From Chitinophagaceae bacterium (lineage in GTDB: Bacteria > Bacteroidota > Bacteroidia > Chitinophagales > Chitinophagaceae): a DNA stretch of 64,000 bases. A program made the position numbers and the translations under genes. Shown here in pieces: positions 36,935-45,761 of the stretch; positions within the stretch are counted from its first letter, which is position 1, and every line of letters begins with the position of its first letter. The stretch spans positions 544,280 through 608,279 of the forward strand of contig JADJFD010000003.1 of NCBI GenBank assembly GCA_016708765.1, given 5' to 3'. The notes beneath the pieces are model-generated. The model was not told the origin of the DNA. It saw nothing but the letters and a program-made list of their open reading frames with translations, and did not search any database.

Positions 36935-37194
36935 TATTACAAAAGTAAAGACAAAAATTAATATAAAAGAAACCGTTTATAAAGAATTTTAATACATTAT
37001 TAACGCACAAGATGGCAAATTGTTTCATCAGGTTGTATGAATTTGATGCTATTTTGCACATATGGGGATAAGAAATAGCCTTTGGAGCTCATTTTTTTCA
37101 CTTAACTTGTTGGAAATAAACTTTTCAGGGGGCAAAGGGATTTTGCCATCTGATCCGGCTCTTTAACAAGCTTTGCTCACTAAAAGTCCGCCAG

Positions 37195-38619
37195 ATGAAA
37201 GAAAACAACCCATTCCGGGAAGATCGGGAACAGCTACGGGAACTATTGAAGCAATACGAAAATTTTAAAAATGGAAGAAACCATTCGTTTATTGAAGAAG
37301 ATGCATTTGAAAACATAATTGACTACTACCAGGAAAAAGAAGACCTGAAAAAGGCAATGGAAGCAGCCGAAATCGGCAGCGAACAGTTTCCTTACTCATC
37401 AAGATTACTAATTAAAAAGGCCGATATTCTGCTTGCAAACCGACGCTATCAGGATGCATTGGATATTTTAGAACATGCTTCATTATTAGATGGTGCAGAT
37501 ATTAATGTTTACATCTTAAAAACAGATGCTTACCTCGCTTTAGACCAACCAGAAAAAGCAGTTGTGTTGCTGGAAGAGGCTTTATCATTATTTGAAGGAG
37601 ATGAAAAAATTGAAATGCTATTTGAGTTAGCAGATGTTTACGATGATTATGAGGATTTTGATAAAGTGTTCGATTGTCGTAAGATGGTGTTGGAAGACGA
37701 ACCTAATAATGAAGAAGGATTATATAAAATTTGTTTCTGGACAGACTTCACCGGACGTAATGAAGAAAGTATTCGTCTTCATCAGAAAATTATTGATGAA
37801 TACCCATACAATGAACTGGCCTGGTTTAATCTTGCGGCTGCCTATCAGGGATTGAAATTGTATGAGAAAGCAATTGATGCTTATAAATATGCCATTACGA
37901 TTGAAGAAAAATTTGATTATGCTTATCGTAATATGGCCGATGCTTTTATTCGCCTAAGAAAATACAAAGAAGCAATTGAAGCTTTGGAAAGAGTGAATGA
38001 ACTGGCAAAGCCTGAAGATGTAATATTTGAAGCTATTGGTCATTGTTACGATCGCATGAAAAATTATGCACAGGCAAGAATTCAATATCGGAAAGCATCG
38101 CATTTACGACAGGATGACAGTAAATTGATTTACAAAATAGCTTACACATATTATAATGAGGGTCAATGGCAAAGTTGCTTCAAGCAATTAGAAATAGCTA
38201 TGAAGATGCATCGGTTGCAGCCTGAATTCAATTTATTGGCTGGGGAGTGTAAAATGAAATTGGGTTTATTTAAAGATGCTGCACAATATTTCTCTAATAT
38301 GGTTCGGGTGCGGCCAAAAAGTATGGCTGGTTGGGAGGCTTTGATTCGGAGTCTTTTTAATGCAGAATCTTTTGAAGATGCTTTGGAACAAACTAATACA
38401 GCGCTGAAAATGACCAAAGGCAAACCAATTTTTCTTTTTTATAAATCTGCGGTATTGTTTGCATTAAATAAAGGCAAAGAAGCAATTTTGCAATTAGAAG
38501 AGGCAATGCGACAAGCGCCTAAACTATTGAAAAGATTTGTAGAATTAAACCCATCAATATTACAAAGTCAGCAAGTGGTAGATGTAATTGCGAGATATAA
38601 AAGGAATAAATCCATTTGA
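37195..38619 (+). CDS. Cytosolic TPR-repeat protein
   Basis: 474 residues made almost wholly of tetratricopeptide repeats, about ten units, for example RYQDALDILEHASLLDGAD, YEKAIDAYKYAITIEEK and YAQARIQYRKASHL. There is no signal peptide; the N-terminus is charged (MKENNPFREDREQLRELL), so it is cytosolic. Proteins of this shape are widespread in Bacteroidota and act as scaffolds; no catalytic domain is seen. It is upstream of comA-aroE, but that pair has its own promoter. Confidence 0.85.
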   Translation: MKENNPFREDREQLRELLKQYENFKNGRNHSFIEEDAFENIIDYYQEKEDLKKAMEAAEIGSEQFPYSSRLLIKKADILLANRRYQDALDILEHASLLDGADINVYILKTDAYLALDQPEKAVVLLEEALSLFEGDEKIEMLFELADVYDDYEDFDKVFDCRKMVLEDEPNNEEGLYKICFWTDFTGRNEESIRLHQKIIDEYPYNELAWFNLAAAYQGLKLYEKAIDAYKYAITIEEKFDYAYRNMADAFIRLRKYKEAIEALERVNELAKPEDVIFEAIGHCYDRMKNYAQARIQYRKASHLRQDDSKLIYKIAYTYYNEGQWQSCFKQLEIAMKMHRLQPEFNLLAGECKMKLGLFKDAAQYFSNMVRVRPKSMAGWEALIRSLFNAESFEDALEQTNTALKMTKGKPIFLFYKSAVLFALNKGKEAILQLEEAMRQAPKLLKRFVELNPSILQSQQVVDVIARYKRNKSI

Positions 38620-38671
38620 TAAGAGGGTTCTGGTAAGAAACTGTATCAGTATTACTCTGCCCAATCTTCCT

Positions 38672-38679
38672 TATTTTTG
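38672..38679 (+). promoter_or_regulatory. Promoter -7 element TATTTTTG of comA-aroE
   Basis: TAnnTTTG match 40 bases before the ATG at 38719. It overlaps the upstream in-frame ATG (38677), which argues against that start. Confidence 0.5.
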
Positions 38680-38718
38680 CCGCCGTTCAACAAACTATTT
38701 CTGTATAAAAAAATCAAG

Positions 38719-39492
38719 ATGAATTTTAACTTGTCTCAAATACCCGATAGGATTCCAAAACCCCGTAAGTCTGGATTAACAATGGTGATGGATAAAGGAC
38801 TGAGTGTGCAAGAAGCTAAGAATTTTTTAAGTGTATCTCATCCTCATGTGGATATTATAAAATTAGGATTCGGAACTTCTTTTGTAACACCAAATCTTGA
38901 AGAAAAGCTTGAAGTATATCGTGGGTATGATATTCCAATTTATTTTGGCGGCACTTTATTTGAGGCATTTTTAATCCGCAATCAGTTTGACGATTATATA
39001 AAGGTTTGTAAAGATTTTGGAATCAGTTATATGGAAGTAAGTGATGGTTCCATTACAATCCCTCATGCTGAAAAATGCGGTTATATTGAAAAACTAACCA
39101 AGCATGGTATCGTATTAAGCGAAGTAGGAAGTAAGGATGCTGCACACATCATTCCTCCATACAAATGGATCGAACTGATGAAAGCAGAACTGGAAGCCGG
39201 CTCTACCTATGTAATTGCAGAAGCAAGAGAAGCTGGTAATGTGGGTATTTACCGTGGAAGTGGCGAAGTAAGAGAAGGCCTGGTACAAGAAATACTAACG
39301 CAGATTCCTGCTGAAAAAATTATATGGGAAGCTCCCCAAAAAGCACAGCAACTATATTTTATTGAATTAGTTGGATGCAATGTTAACCTCGGCAATATTG
39401 CACCAACAGAAGTAATTCCATTGGAGACAATGCGTATCGGACTTCGTGGCGATACATTCAACTTATATCTTGATAAAAAAGAAAATGCCTGA
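38719..39492 (+). CDS. comA: Phosphosulfolactate synthase
   Basis: About 257 residues from MNFNLSQIPDR. This is the ComA TIM-barrel family that adds sulfite to phosphoenolpyruvate to give phosphosulfolactate. Landmarks are RKSGLTMVMDKGLS, DIIKLGFGTSF, YFGGTLFEAF, SYMEVSDGS, EVGSKDA and IWEAPQKAQQ near the C-terminus. In archaea this is the first step to coenzyme M. In bacteria it feeds sulfolactate or, by inference, sulfonolipid heads such as those of Chitinophaga relatives. aroE starts inside its last codons (8-base overlap), so the two are translationally coupled. Confidence 0.88.
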   Translation: MNFNLSQIPDRIPKPRKSGLTMVMDKGLSVQEAKNFLSVSHPHVDIIKLGFGTSFVTPNLEEKLEVYRGYDIPIYFGGTLFEAFLIRNQFDDYIKVCKDFGISYMEVSDGSITIPHAEKCGYIEKLTKHGIVLSEVGSKDAAHIIPPYKWIELMKAELEAGSTYVIAEAREAGNVGIYRGSGEVREGLVQEILTQIPAEKIIWEAPQKAQQLYFIELVGCNVNLGNIAPTEVIPLETMRIGLRGDTFNLYLDKKENA

Positions 39493-40261
39493 GGCTTTTC
39501 ACAATGCGGATGATGATAAGGCCACAAAGCTTTATGGCTTGATTGGTTATCCACTAACACATTCTTTTTCAAAAAAGTATTTTGAAGAAAAATTTGAAAG
39601 GGAAGGATTGACAAACTGCAGGTTTGAAAATTTCGCTGTTAAATCTATTTACGAATTAAAAGATATTCTTCAAAACTATCAGGCTGTTTTGAAAGGCATG
39701 GCTGTAACCATTCCTTACAAACAATTAGTGTTAAGACATCTAAACTCTTTTACACAAATACCAGCAGAAATAAGAGCTTGTAATTGTATTAAGATAGTAG
39801 ATGGCAAATTAATTGGTTTTAATACAGATTGGATCGGATTTGAGAAAAGCTTCCTTCCGTTATTAAGCCCACATCATAAAAAGGCGTTGATACTTGGCAA
39901 TGGCGGCGCCGCTATTGCTGTTTGTTTTGTTTTAAAGAAGCTGGGAATTACGTATGAAATTGTAAGCCGTCGAATACACGATGGATCAACGTTTACGTAT
40001 ACTGATCTGACAGAAAATATAATAAAAGAGCATGCCGTTATTATCAATACAACGCCGTTAGGAACTTTTCCTGATAATGTTACATTTCCTCCAATACCAT
40101 ATGAAGGAATTACAAAAGAGCACTATCTTTTTGATTTGGTGTATAATCCTGAAAAGACATTGTTTTTACAAAAAGGAGAGGAGCAAGGTGCAACAATTAA
40201 GAATGGAGCAGATATGCTGGCGATACAAGCTGAAGAGAATTGGAAAATTTGGAATAGCTAA
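39485..40261 (+). CDS. aroE: Shikimate dehydrogenase
   Basis: About 258 residues from MPEAFHNADD. This start overlaps the comA stop by eight bases and excludes an implausible tail read from comA. It is an NADPH-dependent reductase of 3-dehydroshikimate in aromatic amino acid synthesis. Visible are YGLIGYPLTHSFSKKYF (substrate loop with Ser), VTIPYKQ (catalytic Lys), NCIK and NTDWIG (catalytic Asp), and GNGGAAIAV (nucleotide loop). It ends NGADMLAIQAEENWKIW. The stop is directly followed by the end of a convergent thioesterase gene. Confidence 0.93.
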   Translation: MPEAFHNADDDKATKLYGLIGYPLTHSFSKKYFEEKFEREGLTNCRFENFAVKSIYELKDILQNYQAVLKGMAVTIPYKQLVLRHLNSFTQIPAEIRACNCIKIVDGKLIGFNTDWIGFEKSFLPLLSPHHKKALILGNGGAAIAVCFVLKKLGITYEIVSRRIHDGSTFTYTDLTENIIKEHAVIINTTPLGTFPDNVTFPPIPYEGITKEHYLFDLVYNPEKTLFLQKGEEQGATIKNGADMLAIQAEENWKIWNS

Positions 40262-40687
40262 TTAGTTCGATAGCTTCTCCAAAGCAATTTCAGGAATAGC
40301 AGTAATTTTTTTGACAGTATAATCATAGCAAATCATTCCGGTTTTAGCAATTGCTACAATCTTTCTATCTTCTTCTTTTTCCAATTTATAAATAAGATCA
40401 AAACCGATTTTTGAAATAGCTGTAACAGCTACTGATGCAATAATTGTTTCGCCATAAAACAGTTCGTTCTTAAATTCGATAGCTGCATCGGCCATTATCA
40501 TACCTTTTCCTCCGAAATCCATTTCAGTAAAGCCAAGGTTATTTAAGAATTGCATTCTGACTTCATGAACGATTGTAAGAATAGTATCGTTACCAACATG
40601 GCCTCCGTAATTAATATCAGTAATGCGTACAGGTATCTGGCAGGAAAACGAAAATTGTTCTGGTATAGCTATTTTAATTCTTGCCAT
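40262..40687 (-). CDS. Hotdog-fold acyl-CoA thioesterase (YbgC/4-hydroxybenzoyl-CoA type)
   Basis: 141 residues of the hotdog thioesterase fold. RITDINYGGHVGND is the family's active-site pattern, with the catalytic Asp. IEFKNELFYGETI and IVAIAKTGMICYD are conserved strands. Members hydrolyse acyl-CoA or acyl-ACP; the natural substrate is unclear. It is cytosolic and convergent with aroE (no gap). Confidence 0.85.
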   Translation of the reverse strand: MARIKIAIPEQFSFSCQIPVRITDINYGGHVGNDTILTIVHEVRMQFLNNLGFTEMDFGGKGMIMADAAIEFKNELFYGETIIASVAVTAISKIGFDLIYKLEKEEDRKIVAIAKTGMICYDYTVKKITAIPEIALEKLSN

Positions 40688-40727
40688 TTAGTAATGTTTG
40701 CAATAAAAATAGTGAAAGAGAAGAGAA

Positions 40728-41654
40728 TTATAATTTGCCCTGAAGAGAATTTGCAAGATTCAAAATTTCCATAAAGTTTGCGGAAGAATGGGCTGATTTT
40801 GGGTTAGCCATTTTTTGCTGCCATATTTTCAACTGGTCAAGACATTCCTGATCTTTTTCTGCTCCTGCTACGCAACCAACTATATCGCTTAACTTTTTAG
40901 AAATGCGAATTATATTTCCGTCAGGAGTCATCAACGTGAAATAACGGTTAGAAAGGTCTTCTTTAGAAATAGGTGGCTGCCAATTACCCAAGCCTCTGGT
41001 ATTTGGTTCATCAATTTCTGGCGCAAAATAAAAGTCAGCAGCATTTTTGATTTTGCTTTTGGCAACGGTAATATCCAACTTAGCATACGTTTTTTTACTT
41101 GCTTCAAGAGCCGCATCATTTCTTGCCTCTTCAAGCGAAGTGTCAATATCATTAATGTCAGTATTTTCTATTGGAGTTACATTAGCTATTTCCGGTTCAG
41201 GTTGAGTTGTTGGCGAAATAACAGGATTTTCTTTAGCTATTGAAGTGTCGTCTGCTTTGTTATTCAATAAGTAAAAGCCTCCCCAGGCTATCACTCCGAT
41301 TATTGCGGCAGCAACTGCATAGCGAACAAAAGGAGCAATTCTTCTTTTTTCAGGGATTGCAGCTACTGATTCAGCATCAAGGCTGTTTGTTATTTTACTC
41401 CATGTACTTAGTGGCGGTGGAATAGCTATTCCAGATAATTTAGCTGAATAATCATCTACCAGTAAAGTGTCATCAAGGGCAAGTGCAATATTTTTCCATG
41501 TATTGTTGGGAGGTGTTACCTCTATATTTTGAAGTGTAGCAGGAAATTTGTTGGTAAGCGCAGAGTCATCCAATTCAACAGCGATCTTATTCCACACTCC
41601 TGCTGGTGGAGCGACTTCGTAGTCATACATTCTATTTTGAAATCCGCTGTTCAT
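40728..41654 (-). CDS. Probable anti-sigma factor with three repeated N-terminal motifs
   Basis: 308 residues. It starts on the last base of the ECF sigma stop (TAATG overlap), so it is coupled to the sigma gene and very likely its regulator. The cytosolic N-terminal part contains three copies of a short unit, VAPPAGVWNKIAVELDD, VTPPNNTWKNIALALDD and IPPPLSTWSKITNSLD. A single transmembrane helix follows (about 130-150, YAVAAAIIGVIAWGGFYLL), then a periplasmic domain that has FTLMTPDGNIIRISKKLSDIV and two cysteines. The transmembrane layout fits an anti-sigma factor, but it lacks a classical zinc anti-sigma motif. Confidence 0.7.
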   Translation of the reverse strand: MNSGFQNRMYDYEVAPPAGVWNKIAVELDDSALTNKFPATLQNIEVTPPNNTWKNIALALDDTLLVDDYSAKLSGIAIPPPLSTWSKITNSLDAESVAAIPEKRRIAPFVRYAVAAAIIGVIAWGGFYLLNNKADDTSIAKENPVISPTTQPEPEIANVTPIENTDINDIDTSLEEARNDAALEASKKTYAKLDITVAKSKIKNAADFYFAPEIDEPNTRGLGNWQPPISKEDLSNRYFTLMTPDGNIIRISKKLSDIVGCVAGAEKDQECLDQLKIWQQKMANPKSAHSSANFMEILNLANSLQGKL

Positions 41655-42229
41655 TATTTAGTTTTTGCACCTCTGTGCTTATCAATAAAAGTTCTAACCA
41701 TGTCCTGCAATATCACTTTGGCTCTTGATAATTGTGATTTACTTGTTCCTTCGCTTATTCCAAGTATATCGCCAATCTCTTTATGTGTGTAACCTTCTAC
41801 CACATATAAATTGAAAACTGTTCGATACCCTGGCGATAATTCCTGTACCAGATTCAAAATATCTTGTTCTGCCAGTTCATCCAAAACAGAAGTATATTTT
41901 CCTTCAATGGTGTTTTCTTCTTTTTCTGTTACAGGCATCAGATATTTTCTGCGGCGAAAATGTTCAATAGCTGTGTTCACAAAAATCCGCCTTACCCAGC
42001 CTTCAAATGAACCTTCGCTTCGAAAAGTATCTATTTTTTTAAAGATCTTAATAAATCCTTCCTGTAGTATGTCTTCAGCTTCAGCAGCGTTGGATGCGTA
42101 TCGCAAACAAACTCCATACATTTTCGAAGAAAAACGGTTATACAATATTTCCTGCATTCGCCGGTTGCCTTCTATGCATCCAGTAATTAGGTCGCTTTCG
42201 GGAATATTTTGGTTGCTTTCTGGTGTCAA
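41654..42229 (-). CDS. ECF-type RNA polymerase sigma factor
   Basis: 191 residues of the sigma-70/ECF family. Region 2 is DLITGCIEGNRRMQE and EDILQEGFIKIFKKID; the core-binding/-10 recognition block is SFEGWVRRIFVNTAIEHFRRRK. Region 4 is LSPGYRTVFNLYVVEGYTHKEIGDILGISEGTSKSQLSRAK, a helix-turn-helix. It is followed by a one-base-overlapping gene for a membrane protein, likely the cognate anti-sigma. rdgB lies just upstream on the same strand. Confidence 0.92.
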   Translation of the reverse strand: MTPESNQNIPESDLITGCIEGNRRMQEILYNRFSSKMYGVCLRYASNAAEAEDILQEGFIKIFKKIDTFRSEGSFEGWVRRIFVNTAIEHFRRRKYLMPVTEKEENTIEGKYTSVLDELAEQDILNLVQELSPGYRTVFNLYVVEGYTHKEIGDILGISEGTSKSQLSRAKVILQDMVRTFIDKHRGAKTK

Positions 42230-42242
42230 AATCAGTTGTTTA

Positions 42243-42818
42243 TTATAGTTTATTCAAAAATGCTACCAGTTTATCGGTTGCTATGCGGCGATGGCTGAAA
42301 ATACCCTTTTCTTTTGTGTCCATTTCGGCAAAAGTTTTGGTTGATCCTTCGGGAATAAACACTGGATCATAACCAAATCCCTGACCACCTTTTCTGTTTT
42401 CAATTATTTTGCCCTTACAAATACCTTCAAACTGGGTTTCCTTTCCATCAATAATTAAAGATATAACCGTTCTGAATTGAGCGGTTCTGTCTATTTTATC
42501 AGCCAAATTAATCAAAAGCTTTTCAATATTAGCATCAAATGATCGGTTATCGCCAGCATATCTTGCACTTTTTACTCCCGGCTCGCCATTTAGTGATACA
42601 ACTTCCAGCCCAGTGTCTTCGCTAAAGCAATTGGTGGCCGTCATTTCGTAGATTGTTTTTGCTTTAGCTGAAGCATTTTCTTCCAATGTGTGAAAAGGTT
42701 CAGGGATATCAATATCAATTCCGGCTTCTTTCAATGTTACAATTTCCAGTCCTTCTGCAAGAACAGCTCTGATCTCATCTACTTTGTGCTGGTTATTTGT
42801 TGCAAATATTAATTTCAA
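42243..42818 (-). CDS. rdgB: XTP/dITP diphosphatase (non-canonical purine NTP pyrophosphatase)
   Basis: 191 residues of the HAM1/RdgB family. It hydrolyses dITP, dXTP and ITP to monophosphates, preventing their incorporation into DNA. Signatures are LIFATNNQHKVDEI at the start, FSEDTGLEV (active-site Asp), GVKSARYAGD, GQGFGYDPVFIPEG and FSHRRIA near the end. It is cytosolic. It precedes the sigma factor gene by 13 bases. Confidence 0.95.
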   Translation of the reverse strand: MKLIFATNNQHKVDEIRAVLAEGLEIVTLKEAGIDIDIPEPFHTLEENASAKAKTIYEMTATNCFSEDTGLEVVSLNGEPGVKSARYAGDNRSFDANIEKLLINLADKIDRTAQFRTVISLIIDGKETQFEGICKGKIIENRKGGQGFGYDPVFIPEGSTKTFAEMDTKEKGIFSHRRIATDKLVAFLNKL

Positions 42819-42888
42819 ATTTTTAGAATTTAATGAACCTTAAATATTAAGGTAAACTTAGTATACTAATTATAATGATAAACAAGCT

Positions 42889-43434
42889 TTATAAATTGAA
42901 AAGTCTTTTAAGACAAACCCACAACTTACTTTTCTCAATCTTATCATTTTCAAGATTATTTAAAGAGGGGGAATATAAAAATGAATTTCCTGCAAATGCT
43001 TGTATCTGGTAAAAAGGAAAATTTATTGGTAACCCGAATGTAGCAGGTTCAATATCAAAAAGCAGCACAACTTTAGAAGCAAAGTATGTAGTTAACTCTT
43101 TATACGAAACTTCAGGATGATTAATTGTGTTTACAATTGCAACATCAGCGAGACTTAGGTTGCATGCACTTAATATGCCAGTAAGAAATGTAAGTTGGTT
43201 ATCAGGTAAATGAACCGCATCTTCAGATTTTAATACAATTAATATTTTTTTATTATTGTTTCCTAAAGATTTCCATTCCTGTACTGAATCATTGTCTGAT
43301 TTAGAAGCTGTCTCTGTTTTAATCGGGGTTGAAATAGGATTCGCTTTTTCAGCTGCAACTTCATTATCAATAAGTGATGAATTAAATAATTGTTCCACTA
43401 CAATTGCCGGCAAATCAATATTATTTATACCCAT
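42889..43434 (-). CDS. Hypothetical conserved protein
   Basis: 181 residues, soluble, no signal. The first 20 residues (MGINNIDLPAIVVEQLFNSS) are followed by a polar low-complexity linker, then an alpha/beta domain with hydrophobic strands KKILIVLKSEDAV, LADVAIVNT and KVVLLFDIEPATF. It ends KSKLWVCLKRLFNL. The pattern of a soluble Rossmann-like core and a terminal Trp/Leu amphipathic helix recurs in unannotated Bacteroidota proteins, but I cannot assign a function. It is upstream of rdgB and divergent from ilvE. Confidence 0.65.
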   Translation of the reverse strand: MGINNIDLPAIVVEQLFNSSLIDNEVAAEKANPISTPIKTETASKSDNDSVQEWKSLGNNNKKILIVLKSEDAVHLPDNQLTFLTGILSACNLSLADVAIVNTINHPEVSYKELTTYFASKVVLLFDIEPATFGLPINFPFYQIQAFAGNSFLYSPSLNNLENDKIEKSKLWVCLKRLFNL

Positions 43435-43501
43435 AAATCGGTAAATATTTAATACGAATAGGTGTTAGTTTTTTTTTCGTTTCTTTGAGCTGTAAAAATA
43501 T

Positions 43502-44572
43502 ATGATTATGACCGCAGCACTGGACATTTTAATTACAAAAGCAGAACAGAGTAAACTAAAGGATCTAAATCTAGAAAATCTTCCATTTGGAAAGTTTTTT
43601 ACAGATCATATGCTGGAAGCTGATTATGAAAACGGCGAGTGGAAGAATATTGAGATAAAGCCATATCAGCCGCTGTTGTTAAGCCCATCGGTAGCAGCCT
43701 TGCATTATGGTCAGGCAATTTTTGAAGGGGTAAAAGCCTATAAGGATAGTAATGGCGATGCTTATATTTTCAGACCAATTGATAATTTCAAACGGTTTAA
43801 TATTTCAGCAGAAAGAATGCAAATGCCGGCTGTCCCTGAAGAATTATTTATGGAGGGAATGAGGCTATTAGTAGAATTGGATAAAAACTGGATTCCATCT
43901 AAGCCAGACCATTCCTTATATATCCGTCCGTTTATGTTTTCGTCTGATGAATTGATTGGTGTTCGACCTTCTGATACCTATAAGTTTATGATTATACTTA
44001 GTCCTACTGGTCCATATTATAGTGCACCAATGAGGATTTATGTAGAAGAAAATTATGTGAGAGCTGTACCCGGTGGTGTTGGTTATGCAAAAGCTGCTGG
44101 TAACTATGGTGCAGCCATGTATGCCACTGCAGAAGCAAAGAAAAAAGGATATGACCAAGTTTTGTGGACAGATGCATTTGAGCATAAGTATGTGCAGGAA
44201 TGTGGCACTATGAATGTCTTTTTCATTATTGGAAATACTGCCATTACACCATCTCTGGAACTCGGAACTATTTTGAATGGTGTTACAAGGCAAAGCACTA
44301 TAACAATGTTGCAGGAAATGGGTTTTACTGTAGAAGAAAGACGGCTTAATATTGACGATATTATCGATGCCTATAAGGCAAATACGTTATACGAAGTTTT
44401 TGGAACAGGAACTGCTGCAACTATCTCAATGATAAAGGAACTTCGCTACAAAGATTTTGTAATGGAGTTTGATGTTGACAATTGGAAAACAGCTCCAACA
44501 ATAAAAAAATGGCTTACTGATATCCGTGAAGGAAATAGAGAAGATAAATACAATTGGATGCAAAAAGTTTAA
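43502..44572 (+). CDS. ilvE: Branched-chain amino-acid aminotransferase
   Basis: 356 residues of fold-type IV PLP aminotransferases, the larger BCAT2-like class. It carries out the last step in leucine, isoleucine and valine synthesis and the first in their breakdown. Visible are HYGQAIFEGVKAY, YIRPFMFSSDE, the PLP lysine in VGYAKAAGNYGAAM (about residue 195), ECGTMNVFFI and GTAATISMI. A second ATG two codons on is also possible. A terminator follows. Confidence 0.93.
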   Translation: MIMTAALDILITKAEQSKLKDLNLENLPFGKFFTDHMLEADYENGEWKNIEIKPYQPLLLSPSVAALHYGQAIFEGVKAYKDSNGDAYIFRPIDNFKRFNISAERMQMPAVPEELFMEGMRLLVELDKNWIPSKPDHSLYIRPFMFSSDELIGVRPSDTYKFMIILSPTGPYYSAPMRIYVEENYVRAVPGGVGYAKAAGNYGAAMYATAEAKKKGYDQVLWTDAFEHKYVQECGTMNVFFIIGNTAITPSLELGTILNGVTRQSTITMLQEMGFTVEERRLNIDDIIDAYKANTLYEVFGTGTAATISMIKELRYKDFVMEFDVDNWKTAPTIKKWLTDIREGNREDKYNWMQKV

Positions 44573-44607
44573 ACGATTGATTTTAAGTTGATTATAGATA
44601 CGCAATT

Positions 44608-44635
44608 AGCCCCGGAAAACATCCGGGGTTATTTT
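44608..44635 (+). terminator. ilvE terminator
   Basis: Stem CCCCGG/CCGGGG with a 7-base loop, followed by a T-rich TTATTTT. Confidence 0.75.
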
Positions 44636-44701
44636 ATCCCCAAAACATTCAATATCAAAAAATTCAGTCATCATTTTTTTGGAGATTAACCCTCTTACCG
44701 T

Positions 44702-44709
44702 TACCTTTG
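44702..44709 (+). promoter_or_regulatory. Promoter -7 element TACCTTTG of rpsL-rpsG
   Basis: Exact TAnnTTTG match, 25 bases before the rpsL ATG. Confidence 0.6.
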
Positions 44710-44733
44710 CCCTCCCAAAAATAAGGGTCAAGA

Positions 44734-45114
44734 ATGCCTACAATACAACAATTAGTACGAAAAGGAAGACAAATTATCAGGGCCAAGAGTAAATCCAGGG
44801 CTTTAGATCAGTGTCCACAGCGTCGTGGTGTATGTACAAGAGTATATACTACTACGCCTAAAAAGCCAAACTCTGCGTTGCGTAAAGTAGCAAAGGTTCG
44901 TTTAACTAATAAAATCGAGGTGATTGCTTATATACCTGGAGAAGGTCACAACCTGCAGGAGCACTCAATCGTTTTGATCCGTGGTGGAAGGGTAAAAGAT
45001 TTGCCAGGTGTTCGTTACCACATCGTTCGTGGATCATTGGATACTGCCGGTGTTAAAGACCGTAAGCAAAGCCGTTCTAAATACGGTACTAAAAGAGAAA
45101 AAGCTAAGAAATAA
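44734..45114 (+). CDS. rpsL: 30S ribosomal protein S12
   Basis: 126 residues, full length, starting MPTIQQLVRKGRQ. The decoding-site loops KPNSALRKVAKVRL and PGEGHNLQEHS, in which streptomycin-resistance substitutions fall in other bacteria, are both present with the wild-type lysine residues. It is the first gene of the str operon; rpsG follows by 28 bases, but no fusA or tufA follows here. Confidence 0.98.
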   Translation: MPTIQQLVRKGRQIIRAKSKSRALDQCPQRRGVCTRVYTTTPKKPNSALRKVAKVRLTNKIEVIAYIPGEGHNLQEHSIVLIRGGRVKDLPGVRYHIVRGSLDTAGVKDRKQSRSKYGTKREKAKK

Positions 45115-45142
45115 TTTTAATAAAGTAATTCAAGAATAAGTC

Positions 45143-45610
45143 ATGCGTAAAGCACAAGCCAAGAAACTCCCTTTAGCTCCGGATCCTAAGTTTAACGACA
45201 AACTGGTTACCCGTTTTGTAAACAACCTTATGTGGGAAGGAAAAAAGAGCGGAGCATATACAATTTTTTATGACGCTTTAGATAAAGTAACCAAGCAAAC
45301 TAGTGAAGATGGATATGAGGTTTGGAAAAGAGCTTTAGCTAACGTTACTCCAGGTGTTGAAGTACGCAGCCGTCGTATCGGTGGAGCTACTTTTCAGATT
45401 CCTGCTGAAGTTCGTCAGGACAGAAAAGTTTCATTAAGCATTAAATGGCTTATTCGTTACAGCCGTGATAGAAACGGTCGTAGCATGTCTGATAAATTAG
45501 CTGGTGAAATCGTAGCTGCTTCAAAAGGTGAAGGCGCTGCATTCAAAAAGAAAGAAGATACACACCGTATGGCTGAAGCAAATAAAGCTTTTGCTCACTT
45601 CAGAATCTAA
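45143..45610 (+). CDS. rpsG: 30S ribosomal protein S7
   Basis: 155 residues, full length. It begins MRKAQAKKLPLAPDPKF and carries the conserved blocks LVTRFVNNLMWEGKKS, GVEVRSRRIGGATFQIP and SLSIKWLIRYSRDRNGR. It binds the 3' major domain of 16S rRNA. It is co-transcribed with rpsL and ended by a strong terminator, so the str operon is cut short after S7 and fusA must be elsewhere. Confidence 0.98.
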   Translation: MRKAQAKKLPLAPDPKFNDKLVTRFVNNLMWEGKKSGAYTIFYDALDKVTKQTSEDGYEVWKRALANVTPGVEVRSRRIGGATFQIPAEVRQDRKVSLSIKWLIRYSRDRNGRSMSDKLAGEIVAASKGEGAAFKKKEDTHRMAEANKAFAHFRI

Positions 45611-45630
45611 CGGAATATATATAAATTTTA

Positions 45631-45669
45631 AAAGGACCATTTCGAAAATCGAAATGGTCCTTTTTTTTT
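45631..45669 (+). terminator. rpsL-rpsG terminator
   Basis: A 12-bp perfect stem, GGACCATTTCGA with its complement, loop AAA, followed by nine T. Confidence 0.93.
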
Positions 45670-45710
45670 GGAATAATTATTTTTTTGAAAGGAAAAATTC
45701 TTGATCTACA

Positions 45711-45742
45711 AAAAAACGTCCAACTATATTAGATGGACGTTT
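45711..45742 (-). terminator. icd terminator
   Basis: On the minus strand, stem AAACGTCCA/TGGACGTTT with an 11-base loop, then a T-run. Confidence 0.8.
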
Positions 45743-45761
45743 GTGTCAATTGTATTAATTA

